The notes beneath the pieces are model-generated. The model was not told where the DNA came from. It did not search any database and was given only the letters and a program-made list of their open reading frames with translations. A program made the position numbers and the translations under genes. From the NCBI GenBank assembly GCA_031268195.1, contig JAIRXQ010000024.1, positions 1 through 36,427 of the forward strand: a stretch of DNA of 36,427 nucleotides, written 5' to 3'. Shown here in pieces: positions 36,043 to 36,427 of the stretch; position 1 is the stretch's first letter; each line of letters opens with the position of its first letter. The DNA is from Azoarcus sp. (GTDB lineage Bacteria > Pseudomonadota > Gammaproteobacteria > Burkholderiales > Rhodocyclaceae).

Positions 36043-36427
36043 ATTGCTGCGCGGCCTGTTCCTGATCGCAGCGTTTCTGTTTTCCTCATTTGTCGCGGCG
36101 GCCAGCAGCGACAGCCGGGTCGCCTACACGGAAATCGTGCTGGCCGAAGATGGCTACGCGCTCAATGCCGATTTCGATTTCGTTCTCAGCCCGAAACTGA
36201 CCGATGCGCTCAAGCATGGCGTTGCCCTGCACTTCGTTGCCGAAGTACGGATCGAGCGTCCCCGCTGGTACTGGTTCAATAAAAAAATCGTCGACCGCCG
36301 CCTCAATTACCGCCTTTCATACCACGCCATCACCCGGCGCTACCGCCTGAATATCGGCAGCCTGCATTTGAGTTACGACAATCTGGAAGATGCCGCGCGC
36401 ACCATGCAACGCTTGCGCAATTGGCAC
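36035..36427 (+). CDS. DUF4390 protein, 5' part
   Basis: The frame runs off the end of the window; 131 residues are visible. A signal peptide (LLRGLFLIAAFLFSSFVAAA) is followed by VAYTEIVLAEDGYALNADFDF and the basic, aromatic RIERPRWYWFNKKIVDRRLN typical of DUF4390. It is probably periplasmic or membrane-linked, with unknown role. It overlaps rsmB by 8 bp. In betaproteobacteria this pair often precedes the ntrY-ntrX two-component genes, which may lie just beyond. Confidence 0.85.
   Translation, partial: MARLLRGLFLIAAFLFSSFVAAASSDSRVAYTEIVLAEDGYALNADFDFVLSPKLTDALKHGVALHFVAEVRIERPRWYWFNKKIVDRRLNYRLSYHAITRRYRLNIGSLHLSYDNLEDAARTMQRLRNWH

Overview
The window is GC-rich chromosomal DNA of a betaproteobacterium, most likely from the Rhodocyclales/Nitrosomonadales side. 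This rests on gene order and protein type: glnA-DUF4124-ntrB-ntrC, an rsmB-DUF4390 pair, a complete Na+-NQR operon, and rpmH-rnpA-yidC diverging from dnaA-dnaN-gyrB. No tRNA, rRNA, insertion sequence or CRISPR array was seen.

Positions 1-6315 are mostly nitrogen control on the minus strand: ntrC, ntrB, a DUF4124 secreted protein, glnA and a cation diffusion facilitator. glnA has a sigma-54 promoter and two NtrC-like dyads 31 bp apart, and a third dyad lies directly in front of ntrC. Positions 6399-7983 hold a rhodanese and nadA on the plus strand. Positions 8148-11272 are a tightly coupled five-gene cassette: three small membrane-anchored proteins, a cysteine-free HMA-like protein, and a P1B-type ATPase whose CPC motif is replaced by YAC. 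A PLD-type cardiolipin synthase follows, then gluQ and rpoH on the minus strand. rpoH has a CIRCE element in its promoter.

Positions 14529-15333 look like a deletion scar. They hold two orphan terminator-like hairpins and a frameshifted, internally deleted methylmalonyl-CoA mutase relic. Next comes a three-gene plus-strand operon (YtkA/FixH-like protein, diheme MauG/CcpA-like protein, DoxX-like membrane protein), a YciA-type thioesterase, and nqrABCDEF closed by a terminator.

From 24.6 kb onward lies the replication-origin neighbourhood. A DUF4143 ATPase is preceded by three 17-bp motifs at an exact 22-bp period. gyrB, dnaN and dnaA are on the minus strand; rpmH, rnpA and yidC are on the plus strand. 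The dnaA-rpmH gap carries a consensus DnaA box over the dnaA -35 element. A terminator-like hairpin lies inside the start of rnpA, and yidD is missing from its usual place. A DUF3053 lipoprotein, two parS sites (one exact, one with a single mismatch), rsmB and a truncated DUF4390 gene finish the window.

The least ordinary parts are the metal-ATPase cassette with its 10-bp leader repeats, the 22-bp operator-like array, the MauG-like operon beside the mutase relic, and the parS copy that encodes the first residues of RsmB. All calls were made by reading the sequence; no database search was run.
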